Source of the DNA: CAVQAH01 sp963784195
GTDB lineage: Bacteria > Acidobacteriota > Vicinamibacteria > Vicinamibacterales > 2-12-FULL-66-21
DNA: 64,000 nucleotides
NCBI GenBank assembly: GCA_963784195.1
Contig: CAWARA010000016.1
Location: 124,001 to 188,000 of the forward strand
Direction: 5' to 3'
The notes below the pieces were generated by a model. That model was not told the origin of the DNA and did not search any database. It was given only the letters and a program-made list of their open reading frames with translations. Of the stretch, positions 36,890 through 45,046 are shown in pieces. Every line of letters starts with the position of its first letter. Position 1 is the first letter of the stretch. The position numbers were made by a program, and so were the translations under genes.

Positions 36890-38608
36890 GCCTCCTGCTC
36901 GATCTGATTGTCAAACCGTCGATCGTGCTGGTCCTCGCGCTGGCGGCCATGCCGCTGTTGCGCCAGCGATCGGCCGCCCTGCGGCACGCGGTGTTGGCCG
37001 CCGCGCTGCTGTGCGCCGCGGCGGTGCCGTTTGCAGGGCCGCTCGTGCCGGCCTGGCACGTTCCCCTCGCGAGCGTGCTCCTTCGTGAGCCGCTGAAGAC
37101 GCCGGGGTCTGCCGTCGCGACGACCGAGAGCGTCGTCGTGGCGACCGACATTGCCAGGGGTGTTGGCGGGCCACGCGGCATCACGCAGACAGATTCGACT
37201 GTCGGCGGCAGCTGCTCGATCCGCGGTGCCGGCACGACTGCTCGCCTGGATCTGGTTGATCGGGGCGATTCCGGGACTCGCACTCCTGCTCGCTGGTGTC
37301 CGCCGCCTCGTGCGCCTGGCGGCCACGGCGCGCCGGATCGAAGCCGGTCCCTGGTTCACGTCCGCAGCGGCCATCGGTCACGAGTACGGATTCACGCGGG
37401 CCGTCACGCTGCTCGAAGCTCCGGGCTCGAACCTGCTGATCACGTGGGGGATCGTCCGGCCGACCGTGCTGCTTCCGGCGGCCGCTCGCGATTGGCCGGC
37501 CGATCGCGTGGCGGTCGTGCTCGCTCACGAACTGGCGCACATCCGCCGCGGCGACTGGGTCGTGTTGCTGATGGCGGAGTTGCTGCGGGCGATCTACTGG
37601 TTCAACCCGCTGTTCTGGATCGCCGCGGCGCTCACCCGCCATGAAAGCGAGCTTGCCTGCGACGATCGCGTGCTCAATCGCGGCGTGCCCGGCACCGAGT
37701 ACGCCACGCACCTCGTCGGCATCGCACGCGCCCTGCGGCAAGAGGGTTCGTGGCTGCCGGCACCGGCAATCGCCCGCACGTCCAGCCTCGAAGGGAGAGT
37801 CAAAGCCATGCTCGATGCTCGCCTCAATCGTCGTCCGCTGACCCGCGCGACCGGCATTCTTACGGTCGCCGCGCTTCTGTCCATCACCGTCGCCGTGGCG
37901 GGATTTGCCGGCGCGCAGACGGCGTTCGCCTCGCTCAGCGGATCGATCGTCGATCCTCAGAATGCCGCGTTACCTGGCGTGACGCTCGTGCTCACCAACC
38001 TGCAGAACGAGTCCAAATACGAGGTCAAGAGCAATAACATCGGCCACTACCAGTTCGTCGGATTGCCGCCGGGAGAGTACGCGGCGAGCGTCAAGCTCCC
38101 TGGCTTTGCCTCAGTGCAATTCCCGGTGACGATGGCCGGCCAGGACGTGAAGCGCGATCTGATGCTCCAGATCGGCCTGCTTGAAGAGACGATTACGGTG
38201 TCAGGAAATCCCCCGGCGCCGGTCGACCCGGAGAAGGCGCGGATTGCAGAGGAGCGTCGCGCCGAGTTCACGGCGAAACGCGCGGAGAAAGGCTGCTCGG
38301 TCTTTTCGAGCCAGTCCGGAATACCGATCGGCGGCAACATCAGGCCGCCAGTGAAGCTCAAGGACGTGCGTCCGACTTATCCAGCACACCTGAAGCAGGC
38401 CGGAATCGGAGGGTTGGTTGTTCTCGACGCGAACATCGGAACCGACGGCAGCGTCACGCGCGTTGACGTCGTGTCCTCACCGCATCCCGATCTCTCCAGC
38501 TCCGCCGCGGATGCCGTCCGGCAGTGGTTGTTCGATTCGACGCTGCTCAACTGCGAGCCTGTCGACGTCCGCATGAAGGTGTCGGTCACGTTCGCGCAAG
38601 CCCAATAG
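36886..38608 (+). CDS. M56 (BlaR1-type) membrane peptidase fused to a carboxypeptidase-regulatory-like and a TonB C-terminal domain, frameshifted
   Basis: Membrane metalloprotease of 573 aa once repaired. N-terminal membrane segments (IVLVLALAAMPLLRQRSA) come first, then a frame change somewhere in about 37150-37225 (one extra base), then LLAWIWLIGAIPGLALLLAG. The zinc site is VVLAHELAHIRRGDW, with a later ESELACDDRVLNRG. Around residue 330 a membrane segment is followed by a regulatory-like domain (LSGSIVDPQNAALPGVTLVL) and a TonB C-terminal domain (RPTYPAHLKQAGIGGLVVLD). It probably senses an envelope signal and cleaves the upstream BlaI-type repressor. In place of a penicillin-binding sensor domain it has the two envelope domains. 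Confidence 0.85.
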
Positions 38609-38656
38609 CCGACCCGGTCACAGGCGACGACCGGCCGCTGGGAAATGCGGCCCTGT

Positions 38657-38806
38657 CAACTCCCAACGCCCAACGCCCAACTCGCAAAGGAGAGTCGCGC
38701 GAGACAGCGGGGTGAAAGACGAACCAAACAGCCAGATTGGTACGACTTCCACCCCGCCCCCTGGATCGGCTCTCCTTGGGAGTTGGGAGTTGGAGGTTGG
38801 GAGTTG
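38657..38806. repeat. 150-base palindromic element with heptad arms between convergent genes
   Basis: A left arm of AACTCCC/AACGCCC units (38657-38697) is the reverse complement of a right arm of GGGAGTT units (38767-38806), both bounded by AAGGAGAG/CTCTCCTT. Inside, GCGGGGTG pairs with CACCCCGC, and ACCAA with TTGGT. The core GTGAAAGACGAACCAAAC (38712-38729) followed by TTGGTACGA recurs exactly at 62641-62658. Confidence 0.85.
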
Positions 38807-38817
38807 ACATGATGCAG

Positions 38818-39507
38818 TCATCGTCGCCCGCCGACTTCATCGAGATGTCTCAGGAGGTCGGCGGGATCGTCGAACACGCGATACGCGCCCGCGCGCTCGA
38901 GTTCTTCCAGCCCATATCCGCCTGACAGCAAGCCGATGCCGAGCGACCGCGCCCGCGTCGCCGCGAGCATGTCCCACACGCTGTCCCCCACCACCGTTGC
39001 GTTCTCCGGCGGGACGTCAAGGCGTGCCGCCGCCTCGAGAAACAGATCCGGATCCGGCTTCGCGTATCGCACCTGATCGCGGGTGACGATCGGCGTGCGT
39101 TCGAAGTCGACGCCGAGCCGCTCGAGCACCGGACCGGCCGTTTCCATCCGTCCGCTGGTCGCGATCGCCCATGGAATCTCGGCTTCCGTCAACGCCCCCA
39201 GCAACGCTCGCGCGCCGGGCAGCGGCCGTATCTCGCCCGAAATCTGGTTGTACGCGCTCGCGTGGAGCTGCCGCAATCGATCGAACGTCTCGCGACTGAA
39301 GTCCATCCCCGTCTCTCGCAACAGCATGTTGGTGAACAGACCACCGCTCATGCCGATTCGACGATGAATACGCCAGACCGCGAGGTCGATGCCCTCCGTC
39401 TCGAGCGCCTGGCGCCAGGCGAGGACGTGATGGTAGACGCTGTCGACGAGCGTGCCATCGAGGTCGAACAGAAAAGCAATTTTCGGCTGCGAGCGCGCGG
39501 CATTCAT
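38818..39507 (-). CDS. HAD-superfamily phosphatase (beta-phosphoglucomutase/GPH type)
   Basis: Cytoplasmic phosphatase of 229 aa. HAD motif I is FLFDLDGTLVDSVYHHVLAW with the nucleophile Asp. Motif II is in WAIATSGRMET, motif III is the Lys of RYAKPDPDLFLEAA, and motif IV is VVGDSVWDMLAATRARSLGI. The C1 cap with IGMSGGLFTNMLLRETG places it in the PGMB/phosphoglycolate-phosphatase group. The substrate cannot be read from the sequence. Its 3' end meets the palindromic element at 38657-38806. Confidence 0.93.
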   Translation of the reverse strand: MNAARSQPKIAFLFDLDGTLVDSVYHHVLAWRQALETEGIDLAVWRIHRRIGMSGGLFTNMLLRETGMDFSRETFDRLRQLHASAYNQISGEIRPLPGARALLGALTEAEIPWAIATSGRMETAGPVLERLGVDFERTPIVTRDQVRYAKPDPDLFLEAAARLDVPPENATVVGDSVWDMLAATRARSLGIGLLSGGYGLEELERAGAYRVFDDPADLLRHLDEVGGRR

Positions 39508-39748
39508 GGCGCCATTGTTTCACGCCGTTGCACACTCTCGCCATCTGACGGCTGACGACTTTCGCGCCGACGACGACATCCGACTGACGTGGACGGTCCG
39601 GCCGACGATCACGGCCAACTTACAGACCTCGTGGGTCACCCCCGAGTCTTGCAATCGGACCGGCAGCAGCTGGCAAATATCCTCGAGAATCGGCCCGAAA
39701 TCGCCTGTCTTTTTGGCACATCTCTTGAGCAGTCTTTCCCGGTTCACC
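39508..39748. other. 241-base divergent intergenic region
   Basis: This region lies between the HAD gene and the rhomboid-like gene. Open frames cross it on both strands but show no family similarity. I see no clear promoter. Confidence 0.3.
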
Positions 39749-41032
39749 ATGTTTCTTCTCTTCCTGATCGTCGTCATCAGCTTCGCGATCTACTCGATGA
39801 AACCGGACGAGCGCGCGAAGGCGTTACGTACGGCGGTCGGGATCATTCACCGGCTACGGGCGGATGCCATTCACCGGAGAGAGCACCCGGAGCCGTTCGT
39901 TGTCGCGCTGCGCGAGCGGACGCGCTGGCCGCTGGTCACAGCGGCGCTCGTTCTGCTCAACGTCTTGACCTTCTTCAGGATGGCATTCGCCGACGGCGCG
40001 CTTGCCGATCCGGCGACGCTACTCGCTTGGGGTGGCAACTTCGGAGCGGTCACCACCAACGGGGAATGGTGGCGCCTGGTCGCCTCGACGTTCATCCACA
40101 CCGGGCTGCTGCAGCTGATCGTGAACATGGCGGCGCTCGCGCAGGTGGGACTGGTGCTCGAGCGCCTGGTCGGCCACGCGACTTTCGGACTCGTGTACCT
40201 GGCCGCGGCGATCATCGGCAGCGCACTGGATCTCTACGCGCAGCCGCTGGCGATCGGCACGGGGCCCTCGGCAGCCATCCTCGCGATCTACGGACTGATG
40301 GCTGGGGCGACCCCGTGGAACCTCCTGCAACCGTCCGCCGTGACGATTCCGCCAAAGGCCATGATTCGTTTCGCACCGGTTGCGGGGATCTTCCTGCTCT
40401 ACACGCTGGCCGCCGGAGACTTCGCCAGCAAGGCGCCGATTGCAGGCTTCGCGATCGGAGCGATCGTCGGCCTTGCATTGACGAGGGGAATCGGCGAACA
40501 CACGCCGTCGCTGCGGCTCGTCGGTTCAGCCGCGGCGACCGCGCTGGTTCTGGCCGTCGCCCTCGCGATTCCGTTACGCGGCCTCTCAGACGTTCGACCC
40601 GAAATCGAGCGCATCGTCGAGCTCGAGGGACGTGCCGCCGGCATCTACGAGAGCGCGGTCAAACAGTTCCGTCTTGGTGCGATCAAAGCCGAAGCGCTCG
40701 CCCAGATCATCGACCGCAGCATCATGCCCGAACTGCACGCGGCGCAGGGCCGGATGAAGGCGTTCGAGGCCGACAACGTGCCGACCGAGCACCGTCCGCT
40801 CGTGGAGGGCGCCAACGAGTACCTGCGCCTGCGCGACGAGAGTTGGCGTCTGCGTGCCGACGCGTTGCGCAAGCACAACCTGGCCGCGCTGCGGAAGGCC
40901 GACCGCGCCGAGTGGGAGTCACTCGAAGCGTTCGGCAGAATCAAGCCCAACGAGAAGACCGACAAGCAGCACACCACCGGACCAGCAGAGGGATCAGCAA
41001 AGCCAGCAGAAGGCCAGCAGAACCAGCAGTAA
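39749..41032 (+). CDS. Rhomboid-fold membrane protein, predicted pseudoprotease
   Basis: Polytopic inner-membrane protein of 427 aa. I start it at ATG 39749 (MFLLFLIVVISFAIYSM); the frame is open upstream without similarity. The rhomboid L1 signature WWRLVASTFIHTGLLQLIVN is present with His117 and Asn126, but the usual second His is Gln122. The catalytic Ser motif GxSG reads GTGPSAA (Ser174). The TM6 catalytic His of the AHxGG motif is replaced by a non-His residue (ASKAPIAGFAIGAIVG, Pro230). The Ser-His dyad is therefore incomplete. A soluble coiled-coil-like C-terminal domain of about 150 residues ends in a Gln-rich tail (AEGQQNQQ). A chaperone-like or iRhom-like role is possible. Confidence 0.78.
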   Translation: MFLLFLIVVISFAIYSMKPDERAKALRTAVGIIHRLRADAIHRREHPEPFVVALRERTRWPLVTAALVLLNVLTFFRMAFADGALADPATLLAWGGNFGAVTTNGEWWRLVASTFIHTGLLQLIVNMAALAQVGLVLERLVGHATFGLVYLAAAIIGSALDLYAQPLAIGTGPSAAILAIYGLMAGATPWNLLQPSAVTIPPKAMIRFAPVAGIFLLYTLAAGDFASKAPIAGFAIGAIVGLALTRGIGEHTPSLRLVGSAAATALVLAVALAIPLRGLSDVRPEIERIVELEGRAAGIYESAVKQFRLGAIKAEALAQIIDRSIMPELHAAQGRMKAFEADNVPTEHRPLVEGANEYLRLRDESWRLRADALRKHNLAALRKADRAEWESLEAFGRIKPNEKTDKQHTTGPAEGSAKPAEGQQNQQ

Positions 41033-41049
41033 TTGAGGAGGTCACTTCG

Positions 41050-41949
41050 ATGATTCGTCAAGTTGCGGCCGTTGCACTCGTCATGTTTCTCAGTCCCGCC
41101 GGGCTGAGCGCACAGACACCGGCGCCGCCCGTCGTTCCGGCTGCGGAGCTCAGGATCAACACGCAAGCGGCCCCTGTCTACCGCTCGCCGAGCACGGGCA
41201 GCCCGGTTGTCGGAACCGCGCGCCGGGGTGCCGTACTTCCCGTCACGCGAGAACTTGGCAGCTGGGTTCGCGTGTCGTGGCCGGATGCCGAGGAAGGCGC
41301 GGGTTACATGCACGTCAGCTCCGGATCGCTGATGCGATCGGGGCCTGCGTCAGCCACGCGCGACCTGACGCCCACTCAATCGGGGCTGCCGATGATGTCC
41401 TCCACGGAGGCGGGCGATCCGTCGGCGTCCGCGCAGCAGCCCGTGAACACGTACACCGGAACCGTGTACGTGCCACAGCCAACGCACGTGGTCGGTCTTG
41501 GCGGCAAACTGAGCGGCTCGACGCTGGGCTACGGCATGAGCGGACGCGCGTGGTCGAAGGGCCGCTTCGGCGTGCAGTTCGATCTGTCGCGGTCGAAGAT
41601 CACGACCGTTGGACTGCCTGAACAGGTCACGATGGTTCAGTTCGCGCCTAGCCTGCTCTATGCGCTGCCTGACCGCGTCAGCGACTACGTGTGGATGCGG
41701 CCGTACGTCGGCGCGGGTGCAAGCATGAACCGTCACACCCTGCGGCTCGGAGCGGCGGACACCGGCCTGTCGGTGTCGGACAACGCGTTCGGGTTCCGCA
41801 CGTTCGGAGGTGGCGAGTTCACGTTCGCGAGCATGCCGAAGTTCACGGTCAGTGCCGACCTCGGCTACGACTGGACCACCAGCCCGTTCATCGGCTACGA
41901 CTTCGGCGGCTTCGGCTTTGCACTCTCAGGCCACTGGTACGTGAAATAG
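41050..41949 (+). CDS. Exported SH3-domain protein with outer-membrane beta-barrel
   Basis: Envelope protein of 299 aa. AGGAGG (41036-41041) fixes the ATG at 41050. The signal peptide ends at LSAQT. Residues 32-95 form a bacterial SH3 domain (LRINTQAAPVYRSPSTGSPV, then GSWVRVSWPDAEEGAGYMHV). After a linker, residues 135-299 form alternating strands of an OmpA-like or outer-membrane-protein-type barrel (VVGLGGKLSGSTLGYGMSGR, YVGAGASMNRHTLRLG), ending in the aromatic GFALSGHWYVK. It follows the rhomboid-like gene by 17 bases and may be co-transcribed. Function unknown; an SH3 plus barrel suggests peptidoglycan-linked outer-membrane organisation. Confidence 0.8.
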   Translation: MIRQVAAVALVMFLSPAGLSAQTPAPPVVPAAELRINTQAAPVYRSPSTGSPVVGTARRGAVLPVTRELGSWVRVSWPDAEEGAGYMHVSSGSLMRSGPASATRDLTPTQSGLPMMSSTEAGDPSASAQQPVNTYTGTVYVPQPTHVVGLGGKLSGSTLGYGMSGRAWSKGRFGVQFDLSRSKITTVGLPEQVTMVQFAPSLLYALPDRVSDYVWMRPYVGAGASMNRHTLRLGAADTGLSVSDNAFGFRTFGGGEFTFASMPKFTVSADLGYDWTTSPFIGYDFGGFGFALSGHWYVK

Positions 41950-41958
41950 ACACCCTGC

Positions 41959-42023
41959 GGGACCAGATGCCGGTTGCCTGCGAGGACGTCTCGCACGCAC
42001 TTCAGAAATCGGTATCTGGTCCC
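41959..42023. terminator. Inverted repeat between convergent genes
   Basis: Bases 41959-41972 (GGGACCAGATGCCG) pair with 42010-42023 at 13 of 14 positions. The loop holds a second small stem (GCGAG/CTCGC). The right arm overlaps the last codons of the minus-strand gene. A bidirectional terminator is likely. Confidence 0.55.
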
Positions 42024-42604
42024 AACTCGTGACGAAGCCCATCGAGAATGCGAGACTCGCGTGAAATCCAGCGCTGCAAGCCCACCAGGAGCATCAGCGC
42101 GAACGTGGTGAGGCCGAAGAGCAGTCCCCACGCGAAGCGCTCGGCACCGGCGGACGGTGGCTGCGGACCCGCATAGAGCTGACGCCAGATCCACGGCACG
42201 AACACGACCACCTCGCACACCAGAATGCCCCAGCCGAACCGGATCGCCCGGCGCATCCGGCGGACGCGATCGATCGACAGCGCGACGAAGTCTGCGGTCG
42301 TGCCTGACGACGCGCGCAGCCCCTTACGCCAGTTCCACAGCGAGAACAGCAGACTTCCGCCGGCAATCGCGGCCAACGCTCCCATCGCGAGCATTTCGAC
42401 AGGATCCGTTCCCGTGAGGGCGCGATGCAGCAGCAGCACCAGGGCGACGGCACCGATGACGATCTCGGTGCCGAACCAGAGCGACAGCATCAGGCTTCTG
42501 CGCGCGACGTAGTCACGGATCGCCTCGGGACCTGTCTGCGGCTCTGATGCCGTCTGCCAGACGTCGAGCCATTGCTGCAGTTCGCGATCCGGTGCGCTGG
42601 TCAT
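42002..42604 (-). CDS. Membrane protein of unknown function, possible partner of the upstream sigma factor
   Basis: Protein of 200 aa with about 45 cytoplasmic N-terminal residues (RELQQWLDVWQTASEPQTG) and then four hydrophobic segments (LMLSLWFGTEIVIGAVALVL, MLAMGALAAIAGGSLLFSLW, WGILVCEVVVFVPWIW, WGLLFGLTTFALMLLVGLQ). I recognise no named family. Its ATG overlaps the sigma factor stop by 4 bases, and a soluble head on a membrane anchor is the expected shape for an anti-sigma factor. This is context-based inference only. Confidence 0.7.
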   Translation of the reverse strand: MTSAPDRELQQWLDVWQTASEPQTGPEAIRDYVARRSLMLSLWFGTEIVIGAVALVLLLHRALTGTDPVEMLAMGALAAIAGGSLLFSLWNWRKGLRASSGTTADFVALSIDRVRRMRRAIRFGWGILVCEVVVFVPWIWRQLYAGPQPPSAGAERFAWGLLFGLTTFALMLLVGLQRWISRESRILDGLRHELGPDTDF

Positions 42605-43143
42605 GAGCGATCTCCAGACGGGCCAAGCTGACGGGCAAGCGCGACGCGCGCACGCGCGACGCGCACCGCGACGTTGTTTTCACTGATGCCGAGCACTTCC
42701 CCGATCTCGCGATAGCTGAGCCCCTCGAGGACCAGCACAATCACTTGCCGAAAGCCGAGCGGCAGGCGGGTGACGGCAAGGCGCAGCTGTTCGCCACGCT
42801 GCCTGGCGGAGAGCGCATCCTCCGGATCGGGTGCCGCGTGAGGAACAGGCTCGGCGTCGTCGAGCGCCTCGGTCCGGCGCCGCCGCCAGTGCTGAATGTG
42901 GCTGACACCGCGGTTGTGCGCGATACGGAAGACGAACGTCCGCTCTGAAGAATCGCCGCGAAAACCGGGCAGTGCCTGCCAGAGGGCGAGCCAGATGTCC
43001 TGGACCAGATCCTGACGGCGCGCGGCGTCGCGTTCGTAGCTCGAGGCCATGCGGCGGATCGCCCGTTCGTGTTCCGAGACGAGACGCAGGTACCGCGCTT
43101 CGCGATTCTCGGCAACGCCGGCAGCGATCACATCCTCGATCAT
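42601..43143 (-). CDS. ECF sigma-70 family RNA polymerase sigma factor
   Basis: Sigma factor of 180 aa. Region 2 is at residues 20-90 (RYLRLVSEHERAIRRMASSY, ARRQDLVQDIWLALWQALPG, TFVFRIAHNRGVSHIQHWRR). Region 4 is at 115-170 (RLPLGFRQVIVLVLEGLSYR, EIGEVLGISENNVAVRVARA). It overlaps the ABC permease stop (ATGA) upstream and the membrane-protein start downstream. It is the fourth gene of a five-gene chain, so expression is tied to the ABC transporter. Its target promoter is not known. Confidence 0.93.
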   Translation of the reverse strand: MIEDVIAAGVAENREARYLRLVSEHERAIRRMASSYERDAARRQDLVQDIWLALWQALPGFRGDSSERTFVFRIAHNRGVSHIQHWRRRRTEALDDAEPVPHAAPDPEDALSARQRGEQLRLAVTRLPLGFRQVIVLVLEGLSYREIGEVLGISENNVAVRVARARVALARQLGPSGDRS

Positions 43144-44318
43144 GCGCCGATTCGCCGAACGATGGACTCACGATCGAGGAGCCGCGCGGTAATCGCGAGC
43201 GTCAACGCGGTGGCCACCAACGTCACCGCGGTCAGACCGGCCACGGAGAGTGCAGGTGACGGATGTCCCCTGAGCAGGTCGCTGATGACCACGTGCTGCC
43301 CCAGCATCGGGAGCCACGCCATCCAGGCCTGCGTCTCTACCGAACCAAACGCGAACAGGAAGCCCGGAATCATTGGAAGAAAGATGAACATCGACAGCTG
43401 CGTCTGGGCCTCCTTGTACGTCTTCGAGAAGAGCGCAATCAACAGCTGCACCGACGCCACGAGCACAGCGAGCGGCGCAAGCACCACCCACATCTCCGCA
43501 GCTTCGCCGGCCGACAGGCCCACGGGCACGTCGACGGCCTGCACGCGGGGTTGGGCAAGGATGATCCGCGACATCCAGAGCGTCAACGTGACCGTCGCAA
43601 GAGAAACGAGTGATACGGCCGCCCACTTCCCCACAACGAGTGCGACTCTGGGTACCGGGTGCAAGAGCAGTGTCTCGAGCGAGCCACGTTCGCGCTCGCC
43701 GGCCGTGAGGTCCGCCGCCACGCCCATGCCGCCAACGAACGCCGACAACAGCAGAAAGATCGGCAGCGTGGCGAGAACCATCGCGGCGCGTCCGGCCGGT
43801 GTCGAGAGATCGCGCTCGACGACCCGCAGCGGCGACACGATCGACGGGCTGACGCCACGCAGGAGCAGACGTGTATCCGACACGCGATCCGCATATTGCG
43901 TCAGCAGATCGCGCACCCTGGACGCTTTCGCGTTCGAGTCACTCCACGAGCTGTCGAACAGGAGCGTGACCCGCGCGGGCTCGAACCTGGAGAATTCAGC
44001 GGTGTAGTCATCGCCGACGACGAGCGCCACTTCCAGCTGGCGCGATCGAATGCCGTCGGCGGGGCCGCTCTGGCCCTCGATGAGCGTGACCGAGCGCTCG
44101 GCGAGAAACGCCACCAGCGCGGGATCCTGTAAGTGCCCCTCGATGGCGAGTGCTATCGGCTGCTCGGGGGCGCGGCTTCGTGCGAGCGCCATGAGCGCCA
44201 GGGCCATCACCGCGGGTCCCCAGACGGCGTATAGCAGCGCCGATCCCAGCGATCGTCTGTCACGGATCGAATCGCGCAGTTCCTTGCGCATCACAGTGAA
44301 CGTTGGGCGCCAGGTCAA
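43140..44318 (-). CDS. ABC-2 type transporter permease (NatB-like)
   Basis: Membrane subunit of an ABC exporter, 392 aa. I use TTG 44318 because AGGAGG lies 7 bases upstream and the codon overlaps the ATPase stop; ATG 44291 is an alternative. The frame is open far upstream over the ATPase gene, but that part is not coding. An N-terminal membrane segment (LLYAVWGPAVMALALMALA) is followed by a large outer domain (residues 45-175) and five or six membrane segments (MVLATLPIFLLLSAFVGGMG, then GERERGSLETLLLHPVPRVA, the ABC-2 coupling motif). NatB is the closest named type; the cargo is unknown. Confidence 0.88.
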   Translation of the reverse strand: MTWRPTFTVMRKELRDSIRDRRSLGSALLYAVWGPAVMALALMALARSRAPEQPIALAIEGHLQDPALVAFLAERSVTLIEGQSGPADGIRSRQLEVALVVGDDYTAEFSRFEPARVTLLFDSSWSDSNAKASRVRDLLTQYADRVSDTRLLLRGVSPSIVSPLRVVERDLSTPAGRAAMVLATLPIFLLLSAFVGGMGVAADLTAGERERGSLETLLLHPVPRVALVVGKWAAVSLVSLATVTLTLWMSRIILAQPRVQAVDVPVGLSAGEAAEMWVVLAPLAVLVASVQLLIALFSKTYKEAQTQLSMFIFLPMIPGFLFAFGSVETQAWMAWLPMLGQHVVISDLLRGHPSPALSVAGLTAVTLVATALTLAITARLLDRESIVRRIGA

Positions 44319-45046
44319 TTCAACCCCTCCTCTGAACCGATCAGCCGTACGAAGGCCTCTTCGAGCACTGTCGACCCGGTCTGCGCGAGGATCTCTCCGG
44401 GTGTTCCGGAGGCGACCACAAGACCGCGGGCGAGAATCACGATGCGGTCGCACACGGCCGACACCTCCGGCATCACGTGGCTCGAAAGCACGACCGCGCA
44501 GCCCGCTGACGCCAGGTCGCGAACGACACGTCGAACCTCTCGGGCGCTCAACACGTCGAGCCCGTTGGTCGGCTCGTCCAGCACGACGTTCGAGGGATTG
44601 TGGATGAGCGCGCAGGCCAGCGCGACCCGCCGGCGCTGGCCAAGCGACAGCTCGCCGGCGGGCCGCATGGCGATTGCCGTCAACCCCAGCCGATCGAGCA
44701 TCAGGTCTACACGGCGACCGAGATCGGGCTCGACGAGCCCTCGCAATTCGCCGCAATAGGTCAGATGTTCTCGAACCCGGAGGCGATCGTACAAACCGAC
44801 CTGCTCGGGCAAGACACCTAGACGGCTTCGCGCGGCGAGCGGACGCTGTTGCACGTCGCAGTCATCAACGGCAGCGCGGCCACGATCCGGTTTCACCAGG
44901 CCGGTCAACGCTCGCAGCACGGTCGTCTTGCCCGCACCGTTCGGGCCGAGGAGGCCGGTGACCAGGCCATTGGGCGCGACGAACGAAACGGAGGAGACAG
45001 CGATCGTCCTGCCGTACTTCTTGTGGAGCTGTTCGATGGCGATCAT
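44315..45046 (-). CDS. ABC transporter ATP-binding protein
   Basis: ATPase subunit of 243 aa. GGAGG precedes ATG 45046 by 7 bases. Walker A is GLLGPNGAGKTTVLRALTGL, the signature motif LSLGQRRRVALACAL, Walker B NVVLDEPTNGLDVLS, and the switch His is in VVLSSHVMPE. The order and sequence fit the NatA/drug-exporter group of ABC-2 systems. It overlaps the peptidase gene upstream (4 bases) and the permease downstream. Confidence 0.95.
   Translation of the reverse strand: MIAIEQLHKKYGRTIAVSSVSFVAPNGLVTGLLGPNGAGKTTVLRALTGLVKPDRGRAAVDDCDVQQRPLAARSRLGVLPEQVGLYDRLRVREHLTYCGELRGLVEPDLGRRVDLMLDRLGLTAIAMRPAGELSLGQRRRVALACALIHNPSNVVLDEPTNGLDVLSAREVRRVVRDLASAGCAVVLSSHVMPEVSAVCDRIVILARGLVVASGTPGEILAQTGSTVLEEAFVRLIGSEEGLN

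Noticed and set aside
39520..39777. 85-codon minus-strand frame with a plausible-looking sequence (MVNRERLLKRCAKKTG)
   Set aside because: It overlaps the start of the rhomboid-like gene on the other strand and has no supporting signal or similarity I recognise.
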